This document shows, one piece after another, positions 1 through 9,455 of a stretch of DNA of 64,000 bases. Below the pieces are notes generated by a model. It saw only the letters and a program-made list of their open reading frames with translations. It made no database searches and had not been told where the DNA came from. Both the position numbers and the translations under genes were made by a program. The DNA lies in NCBI RefSeq assembly GCF_007859305.1, contig NZ_VOHE01000001.1:310001-374000 (forward strand). Reading direction: 5' to 3'. This stretch comes from Luteimonas wenzhouensis. GTDB taxonomy: Bacteria; Pseudomonadota; Gammaproteobacteria; Xanthomonadales; Xanthomonadaceae. Numbering within the stretch: the first letter of the stretch is position 1; each line of letters opens with the position of its first letter.

Positions 1-387
1 GTCGCCGGCGGGCGCACGCCCAACGAGGTCGCCGCCGACATCCAGGAGAAGCTGGGCGCCTACGTGCGCGACCCGCAGGTGGCGGTGATCCTCACCCAGC
101 TGCGCAGCCACGAGTACCTGTCGCGGGTGCGCGTGACCGGCGCGGTCCGCCAGCCGGTGTCGATCCCCTACCGCCAGGGCATGACCGTGCTCGACGCGGT
201 CCTGGCCGCCGGCGGCGTGACCGAGTTCGCCGCGCCCGATCGCGCCGACCTGTTCCGCCGCAACGACGACGCCAGCACCACCACCTACGCGGTGCGGCTC
301 GACCGGATCCTGAACCGCGGCGACCTGTCGACCAATTACTCCGTCGCCCCGGGCGACGTCATCACCGTTCCGGAGCGCACGTTCTGA
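1..387 (+). CDS. Polysaccharide export outer-membrane protein (Wza/SLBB type), 3' part
   Basis: The reading frame is open from the first base of the window, so the gene begins to the left; 128 codons and the TGA stop are visible. The visible part starts in the tail of the export domain (...GRTPNEVAADIQEKLGAYVRDPQVAVIL) and then shows one SLBB-like unit (RVTGAVRQPVSIPYRQGMTVLDAVLAAGG). It ends in VAPGDVITVPERTF, a typical C-terminus for exopolysaccharide export lipoproteins. Known role of the family: the outer-membrane channel of Wzx/Wzy export. Its stop overlaps the ATG of the chain-length gene by one base (TGATG), so the two are translationally coupled. Signal peptide and lipobox, if present, lie outside the window. 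Confidence 0.85.
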   Translation, partial: VAGGRTPNEVAADIQEKLGAYVRDPQVAVILTQLRSHEYLSRVRVTGAVRQPVSIPYRQGMTVLDAVLAAGGVTEFAAPDRADLFRRNDDASTTTYAVRLDRILNRGDLSTNYSVAPGDVITVPERTF

Positions 388-1970
388 TGTCATCCACTTC
401 GCTCCCCGCGCCCCGCGCGCCGCTCCAGGCGCGCAAGGTCGATGCCCCGCAGCCCGACGAGCTGCTCGTCATCCTGTTCAAGGAGGCGCGCAAGCGGGTG
501 GTCGCGATCGCGGCCACCTTCGCCGCGGTGATGCTGCTGACGCTGTTCGTGGGGCTGCAGATCATCCCCCGCAACTACACCTCCTCGATCACGATCCTCG
601 CCCAGGACAGCGACATCATCCAGCCGCTGCTCGAGGGCCGCGCCGTGCCCACCGGCGTGTCCGACCGCGCCGGCCGGGCGCGCCAGATCCTCTACAGCAA
701 GCGCGTGCTCGACCGGATCATCGAGGTCGGCGGCTGGGACGAGCAGAAGATGAGCGCGATCCAGCGCGACAAGCTGATGGAGGACATCCGCAACAACACC
801 GTCATCAGCATCCCGCGCGGCGACCTGGTGCAGATCGACTACCGCGACACCGACCCGGAACGCGCGTTCCTCGTCGCCGACGCCTTCGGCACCCTGTTCA
901 TCGAGGAGACCCTCGCGGCCAAGGCGCGGGAAAGCCGCGAGGCCTACGAGTTCATCGACAAGCAGGTCAACGAGTACCACGCCAAGCTGACCGAAGCCGA
1001 GCGGAACCTGCAGGATTACCGCTCGCGCAACGCCGACGCCCAGCCGGGGAGCGCCGCGGACGTCAATGCCCGCATCACCTCGCTGCGCAGCCAGGTCGAG
1101 CAGGCGCGGATGGAGCTGCTCGAGCAGCAGTCGCGGGAGGCCTCGATCGCGGCGCAGCTGTCGGGCGAGTCCGCGGTGACCGCCGCGCACACCCGCGAGA
1201 ACCTCTACAACACCCAGCTGATCGAACTGCGCGCCGAGCTCGACCGGCTGATGCTGACCTACACCGAGCGCCATCCCGACGTGGTCCGGGTGCGCCACCA
1301 GATCGAGGACGTGCAGCGCGCGCTGGCCGCCGAGCAGCAGCGGCGCTCCCAGGGCGGCGGCGGCCTGCAGTCCGAGGACGCCCAGCTCAACCCGCTGTAC
1401 AACGAGCTGCGCAGCCAGCTGGCGCAGGCACGGCGCGAGGCGGCGGCAATCCGTTCGCGCATGGGCGTGGCCCAGTCCCTGCTCGACCAGGAGCTCGACC
1501 GCAGCCGCCGCATCGCCGCGTCCGAGAGCGTGCTGGCCGAGCTGACCCGTGACTACGAAGTGAACCGCGAGATCTACCAGGACCTGCTGCGCCGGCGCGA
1601 GAACGCGCGCGTGTCGATGGGCCTGGACCAGGAAAACCGCGGCCTGACCCTGCGCGTGCAGGATCCGGCGACGATGCCGCTGCGGCCGAGCGGGCTGCGC
1701 TTCATGCACATCGCCGCCGCGGGCGCGGTGCTCGCGGTCGGGCTGCCGATCGGGCTGCTGGTGCTGCTGGCCCGCTTCGACCCCAGGGTGCGCTCGCCGC
1801 GCCAGATCCCGCAGCGCACCGGCTACCCGCTGCTGACCGTGATCCCGGCCTACCCGACCCCGGGCGAGCGCAGGCGGCAGTCGTTCCGGCTGGTGCTGAG
1901 CGGGGCCATGGTCTGCAGCGTGTTCGTGGTCTACGCGCTGGTCTTCGCCCTCAAGGTCGCTACCTCGTGA
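387..1970 (+). CDS. Polysaccharide chain-length determinant protein (Wzz/GNVR family, XrtA-associated type)
   Basis: A 527-residue inner-membrane co-polymerase. The N-terminal Wzz segment has a membrane helix near residues 36-56 (IAATFAAVMLLTLFVGL). A long Glu/Arg/Gln-rich periplasmic coiled coil occupies about residues 170-410. A GNVR-like motif (TRDYEVNREIYQDLL) sits near 395, and two C-terminal membrane helices follow at about 440-465 and 503-522. The family sets the chain length of Wzy-made polymer and works with the export protein and a BY kinase, which are the genes on either side. It starts on the ATG overlapping the upstream stop, and its stop lies 8 bases before the next ATG. Length and architecture fit the exosortase-type chain-length family; that subfamily call is recall, not a search. 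Confidence 0.9.
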   Translation: MSSTSLPAPRAPLQARKVDAPQPDELLVILFKEARKRVVAIAATFAAVMLLTLFVGLQIIPRNYTSSITILAQDSDIIQPLLEGRAVPTGVSDRAGRARQILYSKRVLDRIIEVGGWDEQKMSAIQRDKLMEDIRNNTVISIPRGDLVQIDYRDTDPERAFLVADAFGTLFIEETLAAKARESREAYEFIDKQVNEYHAKLTEAERNLQDYRSRNADAQPGSAADVNARITSLRSQVEQARMELLEQQSREASIAAQLSGESAVTAAHTRENLYNTQLIELRAELDRLMLTYTERHPDVVRVRHQIEDVQRALAAEQQRRSQGGGGLQSEDAQLNPLYNELRSQLAQARREAAAIRSRMGVAQSLLDQELDRSRRIAASESVLAELTRDYEVNREIYQDLLRRRENARVSMGLDQENRGLTLRVQDPATMPLRPSGLRFMHIAAAGAVLAVGLPIGLLVLLARFDPRVRSPRQIPQRTGYPLLTVIPAYPTPGERRRQSFRLVLSGAMVCSVFVVYALVFALKVATS

Positions 1971-1978
1971 GGGCCCGC

Positions 1979-2743
1979 ATGCAACTCGATTCCCGCCAGG
2001 ACAGCCAGATGAATGCAATCCCAGACGACGCGGCCGAGCCCCGCGGCCCCGCGACGTCGCGGTCGATCGTCCGCGCCACGGAGCCGCAGGCACTGACCAC
2101 CCGCGCCCTCGAAGAGCGGCGCCTGATCCACCGCAACGATTCGGCACGGGTCCAGGCCGATGCGTTCCGCGACCTGCGCACGCGCCTGCTGGCCCTGCGC
2201 GGCGACACCAACTTCGTGACCCTGGTGGCGCCGGTCGCCGCCGGCTGCGGCGCCAGCTTCGTGGCCCGCAACCTGGCCGCGGCCTTCGCCTTCGACGAGA
2301 CCAAGATCGCGACCCTCGTCGACTGCGACGCGCTGCACCCCGCGCAGCACACGGCTCTCGGCCTGGACGCGGCCGGCGGCGGGCTGATGGACTACATCGA
2401 AGGCACCGCCAGCGACCTGCAGCAGGTGCACTACCGGACCGGCCTGCCGCGCCTGTACCTGGTGCCCGGCGGCAGCGTGCGCGAGATCACCGGCGAGTCG
2501 TTCTCGTCGCTGCGCATGCGCACCCTGATCGATTCGCTGCGCAGCAGCCACTCCAACCGCTACGTGGTCCTGGACAGCCCGCCGGTGCTGCGCTCGCCGG
2601 ACGCGCGGATCCTGTCCGACCTCGCCGACCTGGTCGTGCTGGTGGCCGGTTACGGGCGCGTGACCACCGACCAGATCGAGAAGGCCGCCTCCAACTTCGA
2701 CCCGGAGAAGCTGGCGGGCGTCGTCTTCAACGACATCCACTGA
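1979..2743 (+). CDS. BY-kinase-like ATPase (CpsD/CapB family) with degenerate Walker A
   Basis: A 254-residue cytoplasmic P-loop protein of the bacterial tyrosine-kinase family that partners Wzz-type proteins. Visible motifs: a P-loop region (TLVAPVAAGCGASFVARNLA) at about residues 80-100, a Walker A' (TLVDCDALHP) near 120, and a Walker B (YVVLDSPPVL) near 200. The P-loop reads G-C-G-A-S, so the usual Lys before Ser/Thr is Ala, and no C-terminal tyrosine cluster is visible. It may therefore be a regulatory, kinase-dead partner rather than an active autokinase. The ATG at 1979 is preceded by GAGG at good spacing; an in-frame GTG at 1967 would overlap the upstream gene and is the alternative start. 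Confidence 0.8.
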   Translation: MQLDSRQDSQMNAIPDDAAEPRGPATSRSIVRATEPQALTTRALEERRLIHRNDSARVQADAFRDLRTRLLALRGDTNFVTLVAPVAAGCGASFVARNLAAAFAFDETKIATLVDCDALHPAQHTALGLDAAGGGLMDYIEGTASDLQQVHYRTGLPRLYLVPGGSVREITGESFSSLRMRTLIDSLRSSHSNRYVVLDSPPVLRSPDARILSDLADLVVLVAGYGRVTTDQIEKAASNFDPEKLAGVVFNDIH

Positions 2744-2759
2744 CGCCACGGACAGTCCC

Positions 2760-4064
2760 ATGAAGACCCGCCCCATCCGCACGACCCTGCTCGCCGTCGC
2801 GATGGTGGGTACCGTTCCCGGGACCGCGCACGCGGTCCGGATCGACTACACCATCGAGGCCGGCGTTGAACGCGACGACAACGTGACCCTCGCGGCCCAG
2901 GACCAGGTCGAGGAGACGATCGCCCGCGCCGGCTTCGGCTTCGCGCTCGAGGAGGAAACCTCGGTCCTGCACGCCAGCGTGGTCGGGCGGGCCGACCATC
3001 GCCGCTATGGCGACGCCTACGGCAGCATGACCGACCGCATGCTGGAAGGCCGCCTGGCCTGGCACGCGGTGCCCGAGCGCCTGACCCTGGTGGCCGAGGA
3101 TTCCTACGGCGTCGAGACCATCGACCGCACCGCACCCGGCTCGCCGGACAACCGGCAGCAGGTGAACGTGTTCGCGATCGGCCCCGACCTGCACTTCGGG
3201 CTGGGCCCGGCGCAGCGCGGTATCGCGGAGTTCCGCTACATCAACAGCAATGCCGAGGTCACCGACCAGTTCAACTCCGACCGGCTGCTGGCCTCGGTGG
3301 CCATGGTCCGCGCGCTCGACCCGACTCGCGAGCTGTCCTGGAACGTGCGTGCGCAGGAGGTCGACTTCGACGACGACTTCGTGGCCCGCGACCACCGCCG
3401 CTACGAAGCCTTCGTGGGATACGCCCACCGGCTGCGCCGCTTCGACATGCAGGTGGACGCCGGCTGGGCCCACCTCGACTATGACGACGGCCAGACCCGC
3501 AGCGAACCCCTGCTGCGCGCGGAGTTCGGCTGGGCCGGGAGCGAACGCAGCCGGGTGTCGCTGGCGCTCGCGAACCAGTTCTCCGACGCCGCCGCCGCCG
3601 CGCTCGACCGCATCGGCGAGGGCGGCGGGATCCCCGGTTCGGTCGGCACGGGCACCTCGACCATCAACCCCTATGCGTACCGGGAACGGTCGGCGGCGCT
3701 GCGCTACGAGTTTACCGGGGTGCGCCTGAGCGCCTCGCTCGGCGGCTTCGTGCAGCGGCTCGACTACGTGGACCAGGCCGGCGCCAACGAGGAGGGCCGC
3801 GGCATCGCCGCCGGACTGCGCTACCGGCTGCGCCCCGACCTGGTGTTCAGCACGGCGGCCAGCGTGAGCCGGATCGAGTTCGGCGCGCCCGAGATCCGGA
3901 CCGAGACCGACCGGCTGTACACGATCGGCCTCGACAAGGCGTGGAACCGCCACTGGCACAGCAGCCTCACCGTCTCGCACTACCAGCGCGACTCCAGCCT
4001 GGCCGGGGTCGACGAGTTCGACCAGAACGTCGTCTATCTCAACCTGAGCTACCGCAACCGATGA
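2760..4064 (+). CDS. Outer-membrane beta-barrel protein of the exopolysaccharide locus
   Basis: A 434-residue exported protein. The N-terminus is a clear signal peptide (charged KTRPIR, hydrophobic TTLLAVAMVGTVPG, cleavage after AHA near residue 23). The mature part is alternating amphipathic strands rich in Tyr, Arg and Asp (for example RIDYTIEAGVERDDNVTLA, ending VVYLNLSYRNR), as in beta-barrels. Exosortase-type exopolysaccharide operons regularly carry a barrel of this size right after the tyrosine-kinase-like gene, which is its position here. A role in secretion of the polymer is inferred from that context. The stop overlaps the next ATG (ATGA). Confidence 0.75.
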   Translation: MKTRPIRTTLLAVAMVGTVPGTAHAVRIDYTIEAGVERDDNVTLAAQDQVEETIARAGFGFALEEETSVLHASVVGRADHRRYGDAYGSMTDRMLEGRLAWHAVPERLTLVAEDSYGVETIDRTAPGSPDNRQQVNVFAIGPDLHFGLGPAQRGIAEFRYINSNAEVTDQFNSDRLLASVAMVRALDPTRELSWNVRAQEVDFDDDFVARDHRRYEAFVGYAHRLRRFDMQVDAGWAHLDYDDGQTRSEPLLRAEFGWAGSERSRVSLALANQFSDAAAAALDRIGEGGGIPGSVGTGTSTINPYAYRERSAALRYEFTGVRLSASLGGFVQRLDYVDQAGANEEGRGIAAGLRYRLRPDLVFSTAASVSRIEFGAPEIRTETDRLYTIGLDKAWNRHWHSSLTVSHYQRDSSLAGVDEFDQNVVYLNLSYRNR

Positions 4065-4915
4065 CCGTGGCCACGGACAAGCCGCGCGCCTCGCTGCGGC
4101 ACTGGCTGGCCACCTCGCCGCACCCGTCCGCGGCGCTGGCGAGGCGCTTGCGCGGCGGCCTGCGCGGGTTCACGCTGCCGGCGCCGCGGCTCGTGGTGCG
4201 ACCCTACCTGTGGCTGTTCCTGGGACTGCGCGCGCTGGTGTTCGGGTTCCGCCGGCTGTTTATCGCCGAACCGTTGTTCAAGGCCTATTGCACCCGGCTC
4301 GGCCGCAACGTCACCACCGGCATCTACGTGCCCTGGATCCAGGGCAAGGGCGACCTGGAGGTCGGCGACGGGGTCCACGTCAGCGGCAAGCTGTCGGTGG
4401 CCTTCGCCGCCCGATTCGCCGCCCGCCCGCGGCTGGTGATCGGCGCCGGCACCGACATCGCCCACGACTGCCGGATCGTGGTCGGCAAGGAAGTGCGGAT
4501 CGGCGCGGGGGTGGAGCTGGCCGGCGGCGTCACCATCCGCGACTCGGGCGGCCATCCGGCCGATCCGGCGCGCCGCGCGGCGGGGGCCCCGCCCGACGAA
4601 TCCGACGTCAAGCCGGTGGAGATCCAGGACAACGCCTGGATCGGCTCCAATGTGCTGATCCTGCCCGGCAGCGTGGTCGGCGAAGGCAGCATCGTGTCGG
4701 CGCATTCGGTGGTGGCCGGGACGGTCGCGCCCTACACCATCGTGGCCGGCAACCCGGCGCGCCGCGTCGGCACCCTCGTTCCGCCGCCCGGCCGGGCCCA
4801 CCTGGCGCCGCCGGCACCGCCGACGCTGCGCGCGGCCGGCGCCAGGCCGGCACCGGCCGCGGCAGACGCGGACGCCGCCGCCCCGGGCAAGCGGAGCCAG
4901 GCCACCGGGGCCTGA
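4061..4915 (+). CDS. Hexapeptide-repeat (left-handed beta-helix) acyltransferase
   Basis: A 284-residue protein starting at the ATG that overlaps the previous stop. An N-terminal stretch of about 80 residues contains a hydrophobic segment (LWLFLGLRALVFGF). A left-handed beta-helix follows at about residues 85-245, with hexapeptide repeats (IGAGTDIAHDCRIVVGKEVRI, IGSNVLILPGSVVGEGSIVS) and the closing TIVAGNPARRVG typical of maltose/serine-type O-acetyltransferases. The last 35 residues are an Ala/Pro-rich tail. Likely role: O-acetylation of a sugar in the exopolysaccharide; substrate unknown. It ends the first co-oriented operon of the locus. Confidence 0.8.
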   Translation: MTVATDKPRASLRHWLATSPHPSAALARRLRGGLRGFTLPAPRLVVRPYLWLFLGLRALVFGFRRLFIAEPLFKAYCTRLGRNVTTGIYVPWIQGKGDLEVGDGVHVSGKLSVAFAARFAARPRLVIGAGTDIAHDCRIVVGKEVRIGAGVELAGGVTIRDSGGHPADPARRAAGAPPDESDVKPVEIQDNAWIGSNVLILPGSVVGEGSIVSAHSVVAGTVAPYTIVAGNPARRVGTLVPPPGRAHLAPPAPPTLRAAGARPAPAAADADAAAPGKRSQATGA

Positions 4916-5057
4916 CCCACGCCGTCCACCGCGTCGCCAGCCCCGAACGTCGCGCCGGTGTGCCCGGCCTGCACGGCCCGGTCGCCGGCGCCGACTGCAG
5001 GCCGAGGAATGCCCCGCGTCCGGGGGCAGGTTCCTTCGGGCCTGTCTGGCTTCCGGT

Positions 5058-6290
5058 TCAGACCAGCGCTTCGGCCACGTCGGGATGGCTGAGGAACCCG
5101 CGCGGGCTGGCGCTGCGGCCGTAGGCGCCCGACTGGAAGACCACCACCAGGTCGCCGGCCTCCGCCCGGTGCAGTTCCATGCGGTCGGCCAGCAGGTCCA
5201 TCGGCGTGCACAGCGGGCCGACCACGCTCGCGGTTTCGGTGCCCAGGTCGGTGCGGTTGATCGCGACCGGGTAGTTGCGCCGGATCACCTGGCCGAAGTT
5301 GCCGGTCGCCGCCAGATGGTGGTGCATGCCGCCATCGACGACAAGGAACACCTGCCCGCGCGAAACCTTGCGGTCGACCACCCGGCTGACGTAGAGCCCG
5401 GCCTCGCCCACCAGGTAGCGGCCGAGTTCGATCACGATGTGCGCGCCCGGCCAGTCGGACGGCAGCCGCTGCGCCAGTCCGCCCAGGTTGTCGATCACGG
5501 GCCCGAGGTCGAGCGCCGCCTCGCCCGGCGTGTACGGGATGCCGAAACCGCCGCCGAGGTTGAGGCTGCGCACCGGGGCCGGCAGCAGGTCCTGCCACTC
5601 CAGCGCCTGCTCGTAGCACCTGCGCTGGGCCTCGACGATTGCGGCGTGGCGCAGGTTCTGCGAGCCGGCGAACATGTGGAAGCCTTCGAAACCGAGGCCC
5701 GCGACCGCGATCTCGCGCAGCAGCTCCGGCACCAGTTCGGCATCGACGCCGAACTGGCGCGCGCCGCCGCTCATCTTCATCCCCGAGGCCTTGAGCTCGA
5801 ACGGCAGGTTCACCCGCACTGCGACCCGTGGCTTCAGGCCGAGGCGTTCGCCGGCACGCGCAAGCACGCCGATCTCGCGGAACGACTCGACGTTGACCAG
5901 GATCCCGGCGGCGACCGCCTGCGCGAGTTCGGCATCGGACTTGCCGGGCCCGGCGAAACTGACGCGCTCCGGGGCCATTCCGCTGTCGAGCGCGACCCGC
6001 AGTTCGCCGGCCGAGGCCACGTCCAGTCCGTCGACGAGACCGGCGACGTGGCACACCAGCGCCGGCATCGGGTTGGCCTTCATCGCGTAATGCAGTTGCA
6101 CCCCGGACGGCAAGCGCTCGCGCAGCCCGCGCACGCGCGCGGTGACGCGGGCGCGGTCATACAGGTAGCACGGCGTGCCGCCGACCGCCGCCACCACCCG
6201 CGACAGTGGTTGCCCTGCGACCAGCAGTTCGCCGTCCGCATCGCGCTGCCACGCCCCCGCGGGGTCTCCCGTCTCCGCTTTCACGTCCAC
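5058..6290 (-). CDS. PLP-dependent decarboxylase, exosortase A system-associated type
   Basis: A 410-residue fold-type III (alanine-racemase/ornithine-DAP decarboxylase-like) enzyme. The PLP lysine lies in HYAMKANPMP near residue 69. The phosphate-binding glycine loop is LGGGFGIPY near 245, the Cys-containing active-site loop is GPLCTPMDLLAD near 352, and the C-terminal barrel closes with FQSGAYGRSAS. It belongs with the group carrying diaminopimelate/ornithine decarboxylases. The substrate cannot be read; exosortase A loci carry a dedicated member together with an acyl ligase and an ACP, both present here at 15400-17243. It starts on GTG. The stretch 4916-5057 between it and the convergent acyltransferase holds no gene. 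Confidence 0.85.
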   Translation of the reverse strand: MDVKAETGDPAGAWQRDADGELLVAGQPLSRVVAAVGGTPCYLYDRARVTARVRGLRERLPSGVQLHYAMKANPMPALVCHVAGLVDGLDVASAGELRVALDSGMAPERVSFAGPGKSDAELAQAVAAGILVNVESFREIGVLARAGERLGLKPRVAVRVNLPFELKASGMKMSGGARQFGVDAELVPELLREIAVAGLGFEGFHMFAGSQNLRHAAIVEAQRRCYEQALEWQDLLPAPVRSLNLGGGFGIPYTPGEAALDLGPVIDNLGGLAQRLPSDWPGAHIVIELGRYLVGEAGLYVSRVVDRKVSRGQVFLVVDGGMHHHLAATGNFGQVIRRNYPVAINRTDLGTETASVVGPLCTPMDLLADRMELHRAEAGDLVVVFQSGAYGRSASPRGFLSHPDVAEALV

Positions 6291-6372
6291 ACCACTCCGT
6301 CAGGCGACGGCGCCGGGCGCCGCCGCGGTTGTACACCGATGCCGCCGCGCGGCGCGCGGCGGCGACCGGCCC

Positions 6373-7650
6373 TCAGACCAGGGCCAGCAGCACCTTGACC
6401 ACCACGAACAGCCCCGCCGCCGTGGCCACGCCGATGACCGGCCAACGCCCCAGGTGTTCGCGCAGTTCCAGCGCGGGCAGCTGCGGATGGCGGTCGCGCA
6501 CGCCGCAGAAGTGGGCCACCACCACCGCCGCCAGCAGGTACAGCAGGATCACGTAGCTGCGGCTGAGGAAGAAGGCCGCGGTGAAGAAACCGACCAGCGA
6601 GGCCAGCAGCGTCAGCGCGATGCGCCAGTCCTCGTACCACTCCCACGCCTGCTCCTCCTCGCCCTCCACGTAGCCCGGGTCGTGGCGCAGGATCCGGACC
6701 ATCATCCAGAAGCAGTAGCCCACAAAGGCCAGCCACACGGTGAGCCCGACGATCCCGTTCTCGGCCAGTACCAGGACCAGCGAGTTGTGGGCGGTGAGGT
6801 AATGGTACTCGGTGAACCGGCCGGTGCCGACCCCGAACACCGGGCTCGACTGGAACATCAGCAGGCCCTCGTACCAGGCCTCCACGCGCCCCAGCGCGGA
6901 TTCTTCCTGGACGTCGATCTCGCTCACCCGCGAGGGCATCAGCAGCAGGCCCACCAGCGCGGCCCCGGCCAGGGTCCCGGCCGCGAACACGCCCCGGCGC
7001 ACCAGCACCCAGATCCCGATCATCGCGATCACCGACAGCAGCGCGCCGCGCGAATGGGTCAGGTACACGCCATACAGCAGCAGCAGGCACAGCGACCACC
7101 AGAACAGCCGGCGCAGGCCCATCAGCCCGCCGCGCGAACCCAGGTAGGCGGCCATCGGCATGCACAGCACGAACAGCATGCCCAGGTCGTTGGGATCGCT
7201 GAAGATGCCCAGGTACTGGATACGGCCGTCGCCCACCAGTTCGGCGCCGGTCCAGCCGACCCCGGTCGCGGCCTGGCCGGCGCCGTGCAGGGCCAGGACC
7301 GAGGCCGACAGCGTGAACACCGCCATCGCCGCCACCACCCGTTCGCGCGAGTCGAGCGCATTGGCCAGCAGGAAGAACGAGACCACGATCGCCGCGAACT
7401 CGCTGAACTGCTGCAGCGCCCCGCCGCTCCAGCCGGTGAGCAGCACCGACAGGCAGGTCACCGCCAGGAACGCCAGCAGCAGCAGGTACTGCGGCGCGTC
7501 GAAGCGCTTGTTGCGCGAGAGCAGCCACACCCCCAGCCCCAGCACCAGCGCCAGCGGCAGCAGCGGCACTCCGGCCAGCGGCCATTGCGGGTACTCCTGG
7601 GGCCGGATCAGCACCAGCAGCAGGTAGACCATGATCAGGACGAAGAGCAC
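6373..7650 (-). CDS. O-antigen ligase / Wzy-like polymerase, polytopic membrane protein
   Basis: A 425-residue protein with about 11-12 hydrophobic helices from the first residue (LFVLIMVYLLLVLI) to the end (VIGVATAAGLFVVVKVLLAL). The Wzy_C region has the family signature THSRGALLSV near residue 200 and a large periplasmic loop with GVGTGRFTEYHYLTAHNSL, whose His-Asn-Ser is conserved in O-antigen ligases and polymerases. Function: polymerisation or ligation of lipid-linked repeat units in the periplasm; which of the two cannot be decided from sequence. The start is GTG at 7650 with GGAGG upstream; an ATG six codons further in is the alternative. Confidence 0.85.
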   Translation of the reverse strand: MLFVLIMVYLLLVLIRPQEYPQWPLAGVPLLPLALVLGLGVWLLSRNKRFDAPQYLLLLAFLAVTCLSVLLTGWSGGALQQFSEFAAIVVSFFLLANALDSRERVVAAMAVFTLSASVLALHGAGQAATGVGWTGAELVGDGRIQYLGIFSDPNDLGMLFVLCMPMAAYLGSRGGLMGLRRLFWWSLCLLLLYGVYLTHSRGALLSVIAMIGIWVLVRRGVFAAGTLAGAALVGLLLMPSRVSEIDVQEESALGRVEAWYEGLLMFQSSPVFGVGTGRFTEYHYLTAHNSLVLVLAENGIVGLTVWLAFVGYCFWMMVRILRHDPGYVEGEEEQAWEWYEDWRIALTLLASLVGFFTAAFFLSRSYVILLYLLAAVVVAHFCGVRDRHPQLPALELREHLGRWPVIGVATAAGLFVVVKVLLALV

Positions 7651-7710
7651 GGCCTCAGCTCCTCCCCGGACCGGCAGGCCGGCGCGACGCCGGCACGGAC
7701 ATGGCGACCA

Positions 7711-9255
7711 TCACTGCAGCCCCGTGGCCCAGCGCCGCAGCGGTCCGGACACGCGTCCGTGGACCGCGGGATAGCGCTCCAGGAACTCGAGCAGGTGGGC
7801 CACGTCGGACGCGCGCCAGGCGTCGAACACGACCGTGGCGGCGAGGAACAGCAGCGCGAACACGACCCCCGCCACCAGTTCGGTCCACATCCCGGGCATC
7901 GCCAGCACCAGCGCGCACGCGAGCGCGCCAGCCAGCAGCGCGCAGCCGCCCAGCCGCAGGAATTCGCGCCATGGGATGCGCAGCGCCAGGCGCCGCGAGA
8001 TCAATGCCGCGACCAGCGCGAAGACCAGCAGCCGCGAGGCGGCGTGCGACGCGATCGCGCCTGCCAGGCCCCACCGTGGCACCAGCGCGAACGCGAAGCC
8101 CGCGGTGATCACCAGCGACAGCACCGCGAACACCACCCGCATGCGCTGGTTGTCGGTGGTCGAGAGCAGCGAGTTGAAGGCGGCCTCGCCCAGGGTCAGC
8201 CCGCCAACCACCACCATCACCCGCAGCGCGAACACGACCGCCTCGTACTGTTCGCCGTACATCAGCAGCACGCCCGGGCGCGCGACCAGCACCCCGACCC
8301 CGATCAGCAGCAGCCCCATGAACAGGCAGTAGCGCAGGCAGTTGGCCATGATCTCGTTCACCCGCGCAGTCCCGCCCTCGCCGAACCCGTGGGCCATGAC
8401 CGGCATCATCACCGTCACCAACCCCGAGGCCAGCAGGTCCACGCCACCGCGGCTGAGCGCGGCCGCGATCGCGAAGAAGCCCACCTCCGCGGTGCCGACG
8501 GTGGCGTTGAGGAGGTAGGTCTCGATCGACATGTGGCTGAAGGTGTAGGCCAGCACCAGCACCACCGTCCACAGCAGGTGGCGCCGCACCTGGGCCTCGA
8601 GGGCCGGATCGGGCGGATCCATCCGCGCGCGCATGCCGCCCTTGCGCAGCATGGTGCGCGAGATCGCCATGTGCCCGGCGCTGACCAGCACGAACGCGCA
8701 CAGGTAGGCGATGAGCGGCGCGCGCAGCGCCACCAGCACCAGCACCAGCACCAGGTTCAGGAAACTCATCGCCACCGTGGCCCGCGCCTCGACGTCGAAG
8801 CGGCCGTAGCCCTTGGCGATGGAGGCATCGAAGATGTAGACCGCCTTGGACAGCCCCGCGGCCAGCGCCACCAGCACGAACCAGGCCAGCGGCCCCTCCC
8901 AGCCGTCGGGCGCCAGCCAGCGCGCGGCGACGATGAACCCGAGCGCCACCAGCACCATGCACGCGACCTGGCGCCGCAACAGCCAGCCGTGCACCCGCCG
9001 CGCCGCGTCGGGCGACTTGCGCCCGAGCGATTCGGACACGAAGCGGATCGAGGTGGAAGTGAGGCCGTTGTTGGCGATTGCCAGCAGGATGCCCGCCATC
9101 CACACCACGTAGGCGTAACGCCCGAAATCGTCCGGCCCCAGGTGGCGCGCGATGACGATGCTGACCAGCAGGCCGACCGCGTAGGTGACGTAGGTCGATC
9201 CCATGATCATCACCGCCGCGCGGATCGCCGCGGCACCGCTGAACTGCTGACTCAT
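7711..9255 (-). CDS. Wzx-type polysaccharide flippase (MATE/MVF-like)
   Basis: A 514-residue polytopic protein with about 12-14 membrane helices. It begins MSQQFSGAAAIRAAVMIM and has the early polar motif SIVIARHLGPDDFGRYAYVV that is characteristic of the polysaccharide-biosynthesis flippase family. Role: flipping undecaprenyl-linked repeat units to the periplasmic face, upstream of the Wzy-like protein encoded by the next gene on the same strand, 60 nt away. The ATG at 9255 was preferred over an open upstream extension of 14 codons because homologs start close to the first helix. A 200-nt divergent gap (9256-9455) separates it from a glycosyltransferase and must hold both promoters. Confidence 0.87.
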   Translation of the reverse strand: MSQQFSGAAAIRAAVMIMGSTYVTYAVGLLVSIVIARHLGPDDFGRYAYVVWMAGILLAIANNGLTSTSIRFVSESLGRKSPDAARRVHGWLLRRQVACMVLVALGFIVAARWLAPDGWEGPLAWFVLVALAAGLSKAVYIFDASIAKGYGRFDVEARATVAMSFLNLVLVLVLVALRAPLIAYLCAFVLVSAGHMAISRTMLRKGGMRARMDPPDPALEAQVRRHLLWTVVLVLAYTFSHMSIETYLLNATVGTAEVGFFAIAAALSRGGVDLLASGLVTVMMPVMAHGFGEGGTARVNEIMANCLRYCLFMGLLLIGVGVLVARPGVLLMYGEQYEAVVFALRVMVVVGGLTLGEAAFNSLLSTTDNQRMRVVFAVLSLVITAGFAFALVPRWGLAGAIASHAASRLLVFALVAALISRRLALRIPWREFLRLGGCALLAGALACALVLAMPGMWTELVAGVVFALLFLAATVVFDAWRASDVAHLLEFLERYPAVHGRVSGPLRRWATGLQ

Positions 9256-9455
9256 GAAGCGCCCTGTTTGGATGGCTCCGCCCCCCGTTGGCGCCAAGCG
9301 CCCGCGACCGCGGCCTGATCACAACAACGAGATCCACGCGCGCCTGCGGCCACCCCGGGGGGCCCCGTGGCCGGTCGGCCGCGCGTCCTGCGTAACAAGG
9401 GCTGGCCACGACCCGCGCGCGGCCGACGCCCTCCATCCCTGGCAACCCGGTTCGC

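Noticed and set aside
6175-9318. Long open frames on the strand opposite to the ligase and flippase genes, and similar long frames opposite the synthetases and alaS
   Set aside because: Their translations are low-complexity (His/Gln/Arg-rich) and are shadows of GC-rich genes in which stops are rare. The opposite frames show clear family motifs.
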